A stretch of 58,987 nucleotides of DNA from an uncultured Eubacteriales bacterium (GCA_905203305.1 CAJKVH010000008.1:1-58987); one strand, 5' to 3'; numbered from the stretch's first letter, positions 28,466 through 38,401 are shown. Program-made: numbers and translations. Notes: a model not told the origin generated them from the sequence alone.

Positions 28466-29413
28466 TTATTCCTCTTCTGGTGCAAAATCTAATCCTAGAG
28501 CATGTAATTTGGCCACTACTTCATCTAAAGATTTTTTGCCTAAGTTTCTTACTTTCATCATATCTGATTCAGTTTTATTAGCTAAATCTTCTACTGTTGA
28601 AATTCCTGCACGTTTTAGGCAATTGAATGATCTTACTGATAATTCCAATTCTTCTATTGATTTTTCAAGAATTCTTTCTTTCTTGTTTTCTTCTTTTTCT
28701 ATCATTATCTTTGTATTTTTTGTAGCTTCTGATAAATCTATGAATAGTTCTAGGTGTCCTGTTAATATTTTTGCAGCTAAACTTAATGCTTCATAAGGTT
28801 TTAAGCTTCCATCTGTCCAAACTTCGATAACAAGTCTATCTAAGTCAACCATTTGTCCAACTCTAGTATTTTCAATTTGATAATTTACTTTCTTTACTGG
28901 AGTATATATTGAATCTATTGGAAGTACTGATATATCTTGGTCTGGTGTTTTATTTTTATCTGATGGTACATATCCTCTACCCCTGTTTGCTGTTAATTCC
29001 ATAACTAGATGTCCACCTTCACTTACTGTTGCTATATGTAAATCTGGATTTAATATTTCAACAGTTCCATCTGTTTGAATATCACCAGCTGTAACTTCAC
29101 CTTCACCATTAAAGTCTAAACGCAATACTTTTTCTTCTTCTTCAGCAAATTTTAGTCTTACGTTTTTTAAGTTTACTATAATTTCTGGTACATCTTCTAC
29201 AACGTTTGGAATACTAGAAAATTCATGTAAAACTCCATTTATTTTCACACTTGTTAGGGCACAGCCTGGAAGTGATGAAAGTAATATACGTCTTAAAGAG
29301 TTTCCTATTGTTACTCCATAACCTCTTTCTAATGGCTCACATACAAATTTTGAATAATTGTTTTCATCATCAATTTTTATACATTCAATATTTGGCCTTT
29401 CGAATTCTATCAT
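28466..29413 (-). CDS. rpoA: RNA polymerase alpha subunit
   Basis: 315 residues. Alpha N-terminal domain (about 1-230) dimerises to nucleate RNA polymerase; C-terminal domain (about 250-315) binds UP elements and activators. Motifs: EPLERGYGVTIGNSLRRILLSSLPG near 27-50 and C-terminal L.LSVRSFNCLKRAGI.T..DL...SE/D. Normal length. It sits between rpsD and rplQ in the standard alpha operon order. Confidence 0.97.
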   Translation of the reverse strand: MIEFERPNIECIKIDDENNYSKFVCEPLERGYGVTIGNSLRRILLSSLPGCALTSVKINGVLHEFSSIPNVVEDVPEIIVNLKNVRLKFAEEEEKVLRLDFNGEGEVTAGDIQTDGTVEILNPDLHIATVSEGGHLVMELTANRGRGYVPSDKNKTPDQDISVLPIDSIYTPVKKVNYQIENTRVGQMVDLDRLVIEVWTDGSLKPYEALSLAAKILTGHLELFIDLSEATKNTKIMIEKEENKKERILEKSIEELELSVRSFNCLKRAGISTVEDLANKTESDMMKVRNLGKKSLDEVVAKLHALGLDFAPEEE

Positions 29414-29428
29414 TATTTAACCTCCTAA

Positions 29429-30055
29429 TTATTTAGAGTATAGCTCTACTATTAAATGCTCTTCTATTGGAATATCTATATCTTCTCTAGCAGCTAATCT
29501 GATAACTTTTCCACTTAATTTTTCGTTATCTTTTTCTAACCATGCTGGAACAGGTCTTACTGAGTTTGCTTCAGCATTTGCTTTTATTGTGCTATTATCT
29601 TTTTTGATTTCTCTAACTGTTATAACATCTCCAGCTTTTACTAAATATGATGGAATGTTAACTTTTTTACCGTTTACTTCAAATTGTCCATGGTTTACCA
29701 TTTGTCTAGCTTCTGCTCTTGATACTCCATATCCTAATCTGTAAACTACATTATCTAATCTACTTTCTAATATTTGTAATAGGTTTTCACCTGTTATACC
29801 TTTTTTATTTGAAGCCATAGCAAAATATTTTCTAAATTGCTTTTCTCCAACTCCATAATATGATCTTGTTTTTTGTTTTTCTCTTAATTGTGTTCCGTAT
29901 TCAGAAAGTTTAGAATTCTTTTGACCATGATCTCCAGGAGCATAGTTTCTTCTAGATATACTACATTTATCTGAATAACATCTTTCACCTTTTAAGAATA
30001 ATTTACATCCTTCTCTACGGCAAACACGACATTGTGCGTCTTTATATCTTGACAT
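29429..30055 (-). CDS. rpsD: 30S ribosomal protein S4, zinc-binding form
   Basis: 208 residues. S4 binds 16S rRNA early in 30S assembly and often represses its own operon. The N-terminus has CRVCRREGC and CYSDKC, the four-cysteine zinc form; the S4 RNA-binding domain is around residues 95-160 (ESRLDNVVYRLGYG). The ATG at 30055 is chosen because GAGGTG is 9 nt upstream; an upstream GTG is inside that Shine-Dalgarno. Confidence 0.97.
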   Translation of the reverse strand: MSRYKDAQCRVCRREGCKLFLKGERCYSDKCSISRRNYAPGDHGQKNSKLSEYGTQLREKQKTRSYYGVGEKQFRKYFAMASNKKGITGENLLQILESRLDNVVYRLGYGVSRAEARQMVNHGQFEVNGKKVNIPSYLVKAGDVITVREIKKDNSTIKANAEANSVRPVPAWLEKDNEKLSGKVIRLAAREDIDIPIEEHLIVELYSK

Positions 30056-30085
30056 TTCTAATTTCACCTCTTTATTTTATTTATA

Positions 30086-30481
30086 TTATACTCTACGTCT
30101 TTTTGGTGGTCTGCAACCATTGTGTGGTATTGGTGTTACGTCTTTTATTGAACTTATTTCTAATCCTGCTGTTTGAAGAGCTCTTATTGCTGCTTCTCTA
30201 CCTGAACCAGGACCTTTTACAAATACTTCAACAGTTTTTAGACCATGTTCCATTGCTTTTTTAGCAGCTGTTTCTGCAACTTCTCCTGCTGCAAATGGTG
30301 TGCTTTTTCTAGAACCTTTAAATCCAAGTCCTCCAGCACTTCCCCATGCTATAACATTTCCAGCAACATCTGTAATAGATACTATTGTATTGTTAAAGCT
30401 TGAATGAATATGAGCTGCTCCTCTTTCAATGTTTTTTCTATTTCTTTTTGTAACTGTTTTTCTTGTTACGTTTTTAGCCAT
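30086..30481 (-). CDS. rpsK: 30S ribosomal protein S11
   Basis: 131 residues. S11 contacts 16S rRNA at the platform near the E site. Recognised by GAAHIHSSFNNTIVSITD, WGSAGGLGFKGSRKSTPFAA, and the terminal PHNGCRPPKRRRV. Normal length, with rpsM upstream and rpsD downstream, as in the standard alpha operon. Confidence 0.97.
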   Translation of the reverse strand: MAKNVTRKTVTKRNRKNIERGAAHIHSSFNNTIVSITDVAGNVIAWGSAGGLGFKGSRKSTPFAAGEVAETAAKKAMEHGLKTVEVFVKGPGSGREAAIRALQTAGLEISSIKDVTPIPHNGCRPPKRRRV

Positions 30482-30552
30482 TGTCTTAACTTACCTCCTC
30501 TTTTTTGGTAATGAAAGTTTTTATTACTTTCCTAATTTTATCGCTTTATTTA

Positions 30553-30921
30553 TTATTTTTTGCTTTTACTTACAACTTTTCTTGGACCTTTTCTTGTACG
30601 AGCATTAGTTTTTGTTCTTTGTCCTCTTACAGGTAGTCCTCTTCTATGTCTTAATCCTCTATAGCATCCAATTTCTGTTAATCTTTTTATGTTTAATGCT
30701 ATTTCTCTTCTTAAATCTCCTTCAACTTTGTAGTTTTCGTCGATTTCTTTTCTTATTAAATTAACTTGATCATCTGTTAAATCTTTAACTCTGATGTCTG
30801 GGTTTATTCCAGTTTTTGCTAATATTTTTTGAGAACTTGTTAAACCTATACCATATATGTATGTTAGTCCTATTTCTACCCTTTTTTCTTTAGGTAAATC
30901 TACTCCTGATATACGAGCCAT
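30553..30921 (-). CDS. rpsM: 30S ribosomal protein S13
   Basis: 122 residues. S13 forms intersubunit bridges in the head of the 30S and contacts the P-site tRNA. Recognised by MARISGVDLPKEKRVEIGLTYIYGIG, which begins the protein, and RGLRHRRGLPVRGQRTKTNART near the end. The gap of about 270 nt before rpmJ is larger than usual in this cluster and carries an inverted repeat. Confidence 0.97.
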   Translation of the reverse strand: MARISGVDLPKEKRVEIGLTYIYGIGLTSSQKILAKTGINPDIRVKDLTDDQVNLIRKEIDENYKVEGDLRREIALNIKRLTEIGCYRGLRHRRGLPVRGQRTKTNARTRKGPRKVVSKSKK

Positions 30922-31077
30922 GTTCTAATTACACCTCCAAATTTTTTGTAGTTATGTTTTATTTTTGATTTTTCATAAGCTTTTACCTATCCACTTAAAG
31001 GTGAAATGCATTTAACAAAATAAATCGGATTGTTTTTATTTTATTAAATCTTTAAGTTTTTTGGTAAATATATATAT

Positions 31078-31116
31078 ACACAAATAGATAAATTTCAGCC
31101 GCTACCTTATTTGTGT
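31078..31116. repeat. Inverted repeat between rpmJ and rpsM
   Basis: ACACAAATA/TATTTGTGT arms, 21-nt loop, in the 274-nt gap between rpmJ and rpsM. No T-run on the minus-strand side, so a processing site, leader structure or element relic is more likely than a terminator. The rest of this gap shows no gene. Confidence 0.4.
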
Positions 31117-31195
31117 TATAAACTAATTAAAATAAAATATTGTATGCCAATTTTGCATACACATTTTGCTTTGAATATTTTTGTAATCGATTTAA

Positions 31196-31309
31196 TTACC
31201 CTTGTCTTTGTTTGTGTTTAGGGTTTTCGCAAATTACTCTTATTACACCTTTTCTTTTGATTACCTTACATTTGTCGCATATTTTTTTTACTGATGGTCT
31301 TACTTTCAT
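31196..31309 (-). CDS. rpmJ: 50S ribosomal protein L36, zinc form
   Basis: 37 residues: MKVRPSVKKICDKCKVI...CENPKHKQRQG. The C-x2-C ... C ... H residues mark the zinc-binding (C+) L36. It sits between infA and rpsM as usual. The ATG has AAGGAATGAG upstream. Confidence 0.95.
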   Translation of the reverse strand: MKVRPSVKKICDKCKVIKRKGVIRVICENPKHKQRQG

Positions 31310-31337
31310 TTCACTCATTCCTTTCTATATTTGATTG

Positions 31338-31556
31338 TTATTTAGCTCTCCAAGTAATTCTGCCACGATTTAAATCGTATGGTGACATTTGTACTTTTAC
31401 TTTATCACCTGTAAGAATCTTTATATAATTCATTCTTAACTTTCCAGAAATAGTTGCTAATATTTGATGTCCATTTTCTAATTCTACTTTAAATGTTGTA
31501 TTTGGTAATGTTTCTACAACTTTTCCTTCTAATTCTATAAGATCTTCTTTAGCCAA
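31338..31556 (-). CDS. infA: Translation initiation factor IF-1
   Basis: 72 residues, standard length. OB-fold protein that binds the 30S A site during initiation. Recognised by MAKEDLIELEGKVVETLPN and LENGHQILATISGKLRMNYIKIL; the terminus is LNRGRITWRAK. It starts the second part of the spc/alpha cluster after map. Confidence 0.97.
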   Translation of the reverse strand: MAKEDLIELEGKVVETLPNTTFKVELENGHQILATISGKLRMNYIKILTGDKVKVQMSPYDLNRGRITWRAK

Positions 31557-31602
31557 ATTCTCGCCTCCTTAAAGAGCTATTTTTTCTATGAAAATAAATT
31601 AA

Positions 31603-31683
31603 GGTAAAGCTTTTGTAATTTGAAGCTTTTATGTAACTTTGATATTATTACATATTTCCCCTATTATCCACAATAGCTTTACC
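31603..31683. repeat. Inverted repeat in the infA 5' region
   Basis: GGTAAAGCT at 31603-31611 and AGCTTTACC at 31675-31683, 63 nt apart, in the 141-nt gap between map and infA. Possible leader RNA stem. Confidence 0.35.
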
Positions 31684-31697
31684 ATTATATCGCAAAA

Positions 31698-32468
31698 TTA
31701 TTTTATTGTCAATATTTTTGGCTCATTTTCTGTAATTAAAATTGTATTTTCATAGTGTGCTGCCAAACTTCCATCATCTGTTACAATTGTCCATCCATCA
31801 TCTAATTCCCAGATATCTGGTTTTCCTTGAATTACCATAGGTTCTATGCATAATGTCATACCAGGTTCTATTCTAATTCCTTTTCCTACTTTTCCATAAT
31901 TTGGAATTCCAGGATCTTCATGCATTTCTCTTCCTATTCCATGACCTTGAAATTCTTTTAAAACTGAAAATCCTTGTGATTCTATATATTTACCTACTGC
32001 ATGTGAAATATCACCAATTCTATATCCTGGTTTGGCATATTTTAATCCTTCGAAAAACGCTTGCTTTGTAACTTCTACTAATCTTTTAGCTTCTCTTGAA
32101 ACATTTCCTACCATAAATGTACGTGCTGCATCTCCATGGAATCCATTTTTTAAAGCTACAGTATCAATACTTACTATATCTCCATCTTTTATTATATGAT
32201 TTTTATGTGGTATTCCATGAATCACTTCATCATTAACAGAAATGCAAGTAGATGCAGGAAACTTTGGTATTCCTCTTATTCCTGGATCATATCCAATTTG
32301 TGCTGGAATTGCTCCCAAACTTCTCATTATCTTTTCTGCTTCTTGGTCTAATTCGTATGTTGATATTCCAGGTCTAACCTTCTTTTCTAGTTGCTCATAA
32401 AATTCTGCAACAATTTTACATACATCTTTCATTAATTCAATTTCTTTTTTTGACTTTATTGTAACCAT
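31698..32468 (-). CDS. map: Methionine aminopeptidase type I
   Basis: 256 residues. Dinuclear metalloenzyme that removes the N-terminal Met. Metal ligands are seen in SIDTVALKNGFHGDAARTF (Asp pair), GHGIGREMHEDPGIPNYG (His, and substrate-binding His), CIEPMV (Glu) and HYENTILIT (Glu). Family-typical length. It follows adk with a 26-nt gap, as in the ancestral spc operon. Confidence 0.96.
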   Translation of the reverse strand: MVTIKSKKEIELMKDVCKIVAEFYEQLEKKVRPGISTYELDQEAEKIMRSLGAIPAQIGYDPGIRGIPKFPASTCISVNDEVIHGIPHKNHIIKDGDIVSIDTVALKNGFHGDAARTFMVGNVSREAKRLVEVTKQAFFEGLKYAKPGYRIGDISHAVGKYIESQGFSVLKEFQGHGIGREMHEDPGIPNYGKVGKGIRIEPGMTLCIEPMVIQGKPDIWELDDGWTIVTDDGSLAAHYENTILITENEPKILTIK

Positions 32469-32494
32469 TTTTTAGCCTTCTTTCTAATTCAATA

Positions 32495-33154
32495 CTATTT
32501 ACTTTTTATATAGTCTACAATATCTTTTGCGGCATCCACACCTAGTCTATTTATTGCTATGCTTACTTCTTCATCTTTTACTATACCTTTTTTGCTATAA
32601 AAGTCTATAACTGGTTTTGTTTGTGTAAAGAATGTATCTAACCTTAATTGTAATTTTTCTCTTGTATCATCAACTCTTTTTGTTAATTCTACCTTACAAT
32701 CATCACATAATTCTCCCTCTTTTGGCTTATTTAAAACCATATTATATACTCTTTTACATTTTGGACATTCTCTTCTTGCAAGAACTCTTTCTATTATTTC
32801 GTCTGTTGGAGTTGTTAAATTTACAACTAAATCTACTTGTGTATTTTTTTCTGATAACATTTTGTCTAATTCTTCTGCTTGTGCTAATGTTCTTGGGTAT
32901 CCATCTAATATGAATCCATTTTCACAATCTGGTTCATTTATTCTGTTTTTTACCATTTTGTTTGTTACTTCATCTGGAACTAACTTTCCTTCATCTGCAT
33001 ATTTTGTTGCTATTTTTCCTAGTTCTGTTCCTTCTTTTATATTTTTTCTGAATATTTCACCCGTTGATATATGTGGTATGTTTAGTTCTTCTTTAATAAG
33101 TCCAGCTACTGTTCCTTTTCCTGTTCCTTGGGCTCCCATCATTACAATATTCAT
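32495..33154 (-). CDS. adk: Adenylate kinase, zinc-lid form
   Basis: 219 residues. Converts AMP + ATP to two ADP. P-loop GAQGTGKGT at 7-15, then ISTGEIFR, DGYPRTLAQAE, and a LID with CPKC and CDDC cysteines that bind a structural zinc in Gram-positive enzymes. In most genomes adk follows secY directly; here an inserted module of three genes separates them. Confidence 0.96.
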   Translation of the reverse strand: MNIVMMGAQGTGKGTVAGLIKEELNIPHISTGEIFRKNIKEGTELGKIATKYADEGKLVPDEVTNKMVKNRINEPDCENGFILDGYPRTLAQAEELDKMLSEKNTQVDLVVNLTTPTDEIIERVLARRECPKCKRVYNMVLNKPKEGELCDDCKVELTKRVDDTREKLQLRLDTFFTQTKPVIDFYSKKGIVKDEEVSIAINRLGVDAAKDIVDYIKSK

Positions 33155-33246
33155 ATTTTTTCTCCTTTTCGTTTATTTTTTTAACATAGGTATTTTATCT
33201 CTTTTATGCCTAAAAGTCAACTGTTTAAGGAATTTTCCTTTTTTTA

Positions 33247-33834
33247 CTATCCTATTGGCAAATTTTTTTCATAAAATTCAATTTCAATACCTCTATCTTT
33301 AAAAAACTTTACAACTTCTTTTTGATCTTTAACTTTGCTTCCATTTAAAACTATTTTCTTTATATTTGTTAATTTATCTAAAGTTTCATTTTCCAAGTCT
33401 ATTTCAAGTAATCCTAGTTCTTCTAATTTTTTCATGTTTTCTATAGTATTAAAATTATCAATTTTTAAATATTCTAAATACAATATTTTCAAATCTAAAT
33501 CCTTAATATTATTAATATCAATTTTTTGGCAATCAATAATACTTAATTTTTCTAAATTCTTTTCGTATATTATATTTTCAATATTCTTACACCTTTCTAC
33601 CGTAAGTATCTTAGCATTTCCAGTTTCTAGCTTATCTATTATATTACAATTTACAATCCATATTTTTTTTAAGTTTGTTGATTCCTTTATTTTTTCTATT
33701 ATTTCCTTTGTAATATCTACATTTTTTATAATAAGATATTCTGTATCTATTTTATTTTCTATCTCATTTAAATTAACTTCCACTTTTTCTCCGACAAAAT
33801 TACATCCATTTAGGATCATTGTTTTATTGTCCAT
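33247..33834 (-). CDS. Small leucine-rich-repeat-like protein
   Basis: 195 residues built of degenerate repeats of about 20-25 residues (L..L.I..C..I, LKILYLEYLKI, LEELGLLEI), the LRR-like pattern of a curved beta-sheet solenoid. No signal peptide, membrane segment or catalytic motif. It is the last gene of a three-gene module with an LRR-transglutaminase and a small unknown gene, inserted between secY and adk. The similarity with the LRR part of the larger neighbour suggests partial duplication or shared ligand. Confidence 0.6.
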   Translation of the reverse strand: MDNKTMILNGCNFVGEKVEVNLNEIENKIDTEYLIIKNVDITKEIIEKIKESTNLKKIWIVNCNIIDKLETGNAKILTVERCKNIENIIYEKNLEKLSIIDCQKIDINNIKDLDLKILYLEYLKIDNFNTIENMKKLEELGLLEIDLENETLDKLTNIKKIVLNGSKVKDQKEVVKFFKDRGIEIEFYEKNLPIG

Positions 33835-33866
33835 TTTCTATTATTCCCTTCTTAATGATTTTTGAA

Positions 33867-34295
33867 TCATTTTTTTCTAAATATGTTTTTAAAGAATTTG
33901 AATATTTTATCATACCATTTTTCTTGTTTTACTACAATTAGTTGTTCCTCATTATTTATTTCTTTTATGTTATTGCTTCTTTTTTCAAATACATTCTTTA
34001 TATCATATGTATTATTCATTTCTTCTATTTTTTTGTTATTTTTCTTAATTAGTTCTTCTCTTTCTTTTTCGTCACATAAATAATCTCTATAAATTAATGC
34101 TAATATTTGTCTTGTTTCCGGTAGTAGTTTTTGTTCATTTAAGCTCTTATTTTCATCAATCTGTATTTTATAGCTCGGATCCTTAAATTTATTTACCATA
34201 CTAATAAATTTTAGCGGAATTTTATTTATTAAATTCGAATCTGAATATCTTAAAATGATATAAACTTCTGATAAAGCTTGGTTTATATTACTCAT
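33867..34295 (-). CDS. Hypothetical protein, paralogous to the gene at 54761
   Basis: 142 residues, basic, helical, ending in WYDKIFKFFKNIFRKK, an amphipathic, cationic tail that could bind membranes. It shares with the gene at 54761-55216 an NKIPLK element, an EQ.L...T..I.A.I...Y.C.E..R.EL core, an IF.K/VFEK element and the WY.KIF...IF.K tail. This family is unknown to me. It sits between the LRR gene and the LRR-transglutaminase gene in the secY-adk gap. Confidence 0.6.
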   Translation of the reverse strand: MSNINQALSEVYIILRYSDSNLINKIPLKFISMVNKFKDPSYKIQIDENKSLNEQKLLPETRQILALIYRDYLCDEKEREELIKKNNKKIEEMNNTYDIKNVFEKRSNNIKEINNEEQLIVVKQEKWYDKIFKFFKNIFRKK

Positions 34296-34320
34296 CTTTT
34301 TTCTCCTTTTAAATCACTTA

Positions 34321-36481
34321 TTATCTTTCGCCATTTTGTAAATTATTTTCCTGTTGTTCTTTTTGAGCACTTTTTATTTTTTCTATTAATCCTTCTTTTA
34401 TAGTTGTATTTTCTGCTACCTCTCTAAATTCATCTGTTGAAAATAAAGTTTCTATCCCTTTTCCATATTTTTCACTGTATTTTTCTGTTTTTTGAGGTAT
34501 ATAATCCATTTCTATTTGTTCATAATCTTTTTTGCATTCATGAACATCCTTTTTAGAATCTACTGTGTGATCTTTGTAAAAAACTTCATCTCCCACTAAA
34601 AAATATTCTGTTTTTTCTCCTCTTTGTATAGCTTTTCTATCCCATGTCGCATCAGCATTATACCACTTTCCATCTATACAAACCTGATTCCAAGCATGTC
34701 CTTTATTAGGATCTCCATACGCACAACCACTTACATATCTTGCATCTATATCATTATATTTTGAGCATTGTTCAATTGCTAAAGCATAACCTGCACAAAC
34801 CGCTCTTCCCTCAACTAAAACTCCATGTAAACTTCTGGTTAACTCTTCTGCTCCATCAATATATTCGTCATTTCCAATGCATCCACTAGAATCATAGTCT
34901 GCTGCTTTTGCAATTATCTCGTATATCATCTTAAATTTATTATATTCATCTGCATCTTTTGGAATTTTTGACTTTATCTGTTCCATTATATTAACCAATT
35001 GCAGAATTTCTTCAAAACTATAATTTCCTGATTTTGATATTTCAGTTCTTAGGTCATCTTTTATTTCATACCCTATATTATAACCAATTTTTTCCAGTTT
35101 TTCTTTTGTTATTCCTTTTAATGTGCCGAATTCAATTTTTTTAACATATTTGGAAATTTCTTCTAAATATTCTTCTTTTACGTCATCTATCTGATCTACT
35201 TTTAACTTCAAAGAATTAGGTAGGTGTAGTCCTTTTTCTTTCAATTCCATTATTTTATTAAATAATTTTGCATTATCTATATTTTTTCCATAGTATATAT
35301 TTGCTTCTACTATATCAAATAAAGTTATTTCTCTATCTTTGCTAAATGTAAATATAAATTCGTTTAAGTCTTTCATCAGTTCTTCATCTTCAAACTCTAT
35401 CTTTGTTTGTTTTAATTTTTCAGCTAATTTACTATTGTCGAAACTGATTCGAAATTCAGAATTTTTCATTTTATTTCTTATATTTATTATATCTTCTACT
35501 GTAACATTTTCTAATGGATTATCACTTATATTTAGATATTCCAAATGTGGATACATTGAACTTATTTTTTTTATTTCATTTATTTTGCAACTACAAATTG
35601 ATAGTTTCTTTAAATCTGGAGCTTCTGGTAGATTTTCATATGTTCCACTTATTCCGTTCAAATCCAAATCCTTTAAACTATTAAATTCTTTCAAAATGCT
35701 AGCCTCAATTTTTTCGTTTTCTATTAAATTTAAACTTAATTTTTCAACATTTGTTAAATTTTTTATTATTTCTAAATTATCTAAACGAGATAATATATCT
35801 AAAGATTTTAATGTATCCATTTTAGGAATAATTGCATCTTTATCAATTTCTGATTTCCTTATCTTTAATTTAGTTAATTTTTTTAAACTTTTTAATTTTT
35901 CAATTTCTTTTCTTTCAATTTGAAAACTTTCTATACATAAATTTTCTAAATCCTTTGCATTTTCCAATCCATCTAAATTCAATTTATCTTTAATTCTGTA
36001 TTTTTCATCCATTATAATTGAAAATTGTTTTTGTGGGTCAAATTCTTTAAAATCCGGAAAATCCTTAAACATAAGATTTTCATTCAATATTGAATTTCCT
36101 ACAAATCTAAACTCTTTTAACCCTTTAATTTTTCCAATTTCCTCCAATGGTTTTTCCGGTAATTTGCAAGAATTTAAATCTAGACTATCTATTTTTGCTC
36201 CTACAAATAGCCCATTTATAATATTGCATCTACTTAAATTTAATTTTTTTATTTCTTTTCCTTCTAATATCAATTCAGACAAATCTGCTTTGTCAATTTC
36301 TATTTCATCTAATAAAGAACATAATATTTCAAAATCAGAATCCAATAATTTGGTATCTTTAAGATTAATCCTTCCGCCATTTTAAGTTTCTTTTTATATC
36401 TTCTTCATTGAATTTTTCTTTTCCTGTCTTTTTTTCTAATATTTTATTTATTTCTTCATTCTCAAACCTTATTTCTTCCAT
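34321..36481 (-). CDS. LRR-transglutaminase-like protein, read through a +1 shift at CGG
   Basis: About 719 aa. N-terminal LRR solenoid (residues about 45-330), then a transglutaminase-core domain with LVEGRAVCAGYALAIEQ (Cys), GHAWNQVCIDGKWYNADATWD (His and Asp): a papain-like triad seen in peptidases, isopeptide-forming enzymes and some cytoskeletal proteins. No signal peptide is seen. The start is the ATG at 36481 (AGGAG upstream): the first 36 residues are followed by TGG CGG AAG GAT TAA; skipping C gives W-G-R-I-N-L-K-D and runs into the long frame. Role unknown. Confidence 0.75.
36373..36376 (-). other. CGGA recoding site in LRR-transglutaminase
   Basis: In-frame CGG after TGG; GGA reading joins the initiator segment to the main frame. 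Confidence 0.7.
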
Positions 36482-36559
36482 TCGTATCTCCTAAATTTTA
36501 TCTGTACCTATTTTATCAAATTATAATATTTAAAACAATAGTTTATTAAAAATGTAACG

Positions 36560-36594
36560 CAAAAAATAACGGTCAACCTGAATTGATCGTTATT
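36560..36594 (-). terminator. Terminator after secY
   Basis: Minus-strand stem AATAACG/CGTTATT extended by TCAA/TTGA with one mismatch, followed by T residues. It sits between secY and the inserted LRR module, so the ribosomal supercluster is probably transcribed as two units. Confidence 0.65.
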
Positions 36595-36615
36595 TTCTAT
36601 ATTAATCTATTTTGA

Positions 36616-37938
36616 TTATTCCAAAAATCCCTTATAGTGTCTCATTACTAATTGAGATTCTAATTGTTGAATTGATTCAATTGCAACACCAACAATGATT
36701 AGAAGTGCAGTTCCACCGAAAGTTATATCTAAAGATGTAAATCTAAGTAACATTGGCAAAATAGCAATTACAGCTAAATAGAATCCACCAAATAATGTTA
36801 TTTTAGAAATTACATTTGATAAATAATCTGTTGTAGGTTTTCCTGCTCTTATTCCAGGTATAAATCCACCATTTTTCTTGATGTTTGCTGATATTTCTGC
36901 TGGATTTGTCATAGCATATGTCCAGAAGAATGTAAATCCTACGATTAGTAATAAATAAACTAACGCATTTGCTATAGTATATCCCCATCCAACACTAGAT
37001 GATGATGTAGCCATAGAGAATTTATATAATGTTGCCCAAAATCCGGTAGATGTAGCAACATCTGTCTTAAATATTTGTATTATCATTGCAGGGAATGTCA
37101 AGAATGATGATGCAAATATTATAGGCATAACTCCTGCCATTGCAAGTTTTAGTGGTATATTTGTATTTTGTGCACCAACCATTTTTCTTCCAACAACTCT
37201 CTTTGAGTATTGTACAGGTACTCTACGTTCTGCTTGTTGCATATATACAACAGCTGTAACTAATACAAGAGCTCCAATTACAATTCCAATTGCTGTTAAA
37301 AATCCTGTTGTGCTAAAACCATTTGTTGTTATAATTAATTTATACATTGTAACTAATACAGATGGTAATCTAGAGATAATACCAATAAAGATTATTAAAG
37401 AAATTCCATTTCCAATACCTTTATTTGTTATTTGTTCTCCTAACCACATAAGTAATGATGTACCAGCAATGAAGCCAGCAACTATCATTGCTCCTGTAAT
37501 GAAGCTAGAGTTTACAAAAACTCCATAAGATTTATAAGATAAATATACACCTATTGCTTCTATAAAAGCTAAGAATATTGTTAATATTTTTGTATATTTA
37601 TTTATTTTTTGTTTTCCATCTTCTCCACCTTCTTTAGTTAATCTTTCTAGAGATGGTATAACCATTCCTAAAAGTTGAATAACTATTGTAGATGTGATGT
37701 AAGGTGTTATGCTCATTGCAAATATTGAAAATTTAGAAAAAGCACCACCTGAAATCAAATTTATCATACCAGCTAAACTAGATGAACTATCATTCATTAA
37801 ATTATTTAATGCTGATATATCAACACCTGGAACTGTGATGTAGCAACCTAATCTGAAAAGAACTATTAATAATAATGTATACCAAAGCTTCTTTCTTATA
37901 TCAGGTGTTTTTAGTGCGTTTTTTATTGTTTTAAACAA
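36616..37938 (-). CDS. secY: Preprotein translocase subunit SecY
   Basis: 440 residues, ten transmembrane segments; the protein-conducting channel of the Sec pathway. Recognised by the GVDISALN and GGAFSKFSIFAMSITPYI plug/TM2 region, LGEQITNKGIGNG, YSKRVVGRKMVG, and the C-terminal GGTALLIIVGVAIES motif. It ends the first part of the cluster, next to rplO. Confidence 0.97.
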   Translation of the reverse strand: MFKTIKNALKTPDIRKKLWYTLLLIVLFRLGCYITVPGVDISALNNLMNDSSSSLAGMINLISGGAFSKFSIFAMSITPYITSTIVIQLLGMVIPSLERLTKEGGEDGKQKINKYTKILTIFLAFIEAIGVYLSYKSYGVFVNSSFITGAMIVAGFIAGTSLLMWLGEQITNKGIGNGISLIIFIGIISRLPSVLVTMYKLIITTNGFSTTGFLTAIGIVIGALVLVTAVVYMQQAERRVPVQYSKRVVGRKMVGAQNTNIPLKLAMAGVMPIIFASSFLTFPAMIIQIFKTDVATSTGFWATLYKFSMATSSSSVGWGYTIANALVYLLLIVGFTFFWTYAMTNPAEISANIKKNGGFIPGIRAGKPTTDYLSNVISKITLFGGFYLAVIAILPMLLRFTSLDITFGGTALLIIVGVAIESIQQLESQLVMRHYKGFLE

Positions 37939-37939
37939 A

Positions 37940-38374
37940 TTAGATCACCTCTGTCTTTCCGCCTAAAGCTTCGATATTTTCTTTTGCTTTTGCTGTAAAT
38001 TTAACAGCTTTTACATTTAATTTCTTTTCTAATTTACCAGTTGCTAAAACAACTATTCCATCTTGGATTTTTCCAATTATTCCTTCAGCTAGTAATGTTT
38101 CAGCTGTAACATCTGTTGCTTGTGATTTGTTAAGCATTGTTAATGTTACTTCTGTGTAATTTTTAGCATGAATATTTGTAAATCCTCTTTTTGGTAATCT
38201 TCTATATAATGGTGTTTGACCACCTTCAAAACCACGTCTAACTCCTCCGCCAGATCTTGCTTTTTGACCTTTTTGACCTCTACCTGAAGTTTTTCCTAGT
38301 CCTGAACCGATTCCTCTTCCTACTCTTTTAGATTTTACTCTTTTCATAGCTGGTTTTAATTCTTCGATTTCCAT
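37940..38374 (-). CDS. rplO: 50S ribosomal protein L15
   Basis: 144 residues. L15 binds 23S rRNA in late assembly. Glycine/arginine-rich N-terminus (KRVGRGIGSGLGKTSGRG.KGQ), then GGQTPLYRRLPKRGF. The L30 gene that normally precedes it is absent; the 138-nt gap to rpsE has a palindromic repeat instead. Confidence 0.97.
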   Translation of the reverse strand: MEIEELKPAMKRVKSKRVGRGIGSGLGKTSGRGQKGQKARSGGGVRRGFEGGQTPLYRRLPKRGFTNIHAKNYTEVTLTMLNKSQATDVTAETLLAEGIIGKIQDGIVVLATGKLEKKLNVKAVKFTAKAKENIEALGGKTEVI

Positions 38375-38401
38375 TTTTGCACCTCCTCTTTAATTAATGT
38401 A

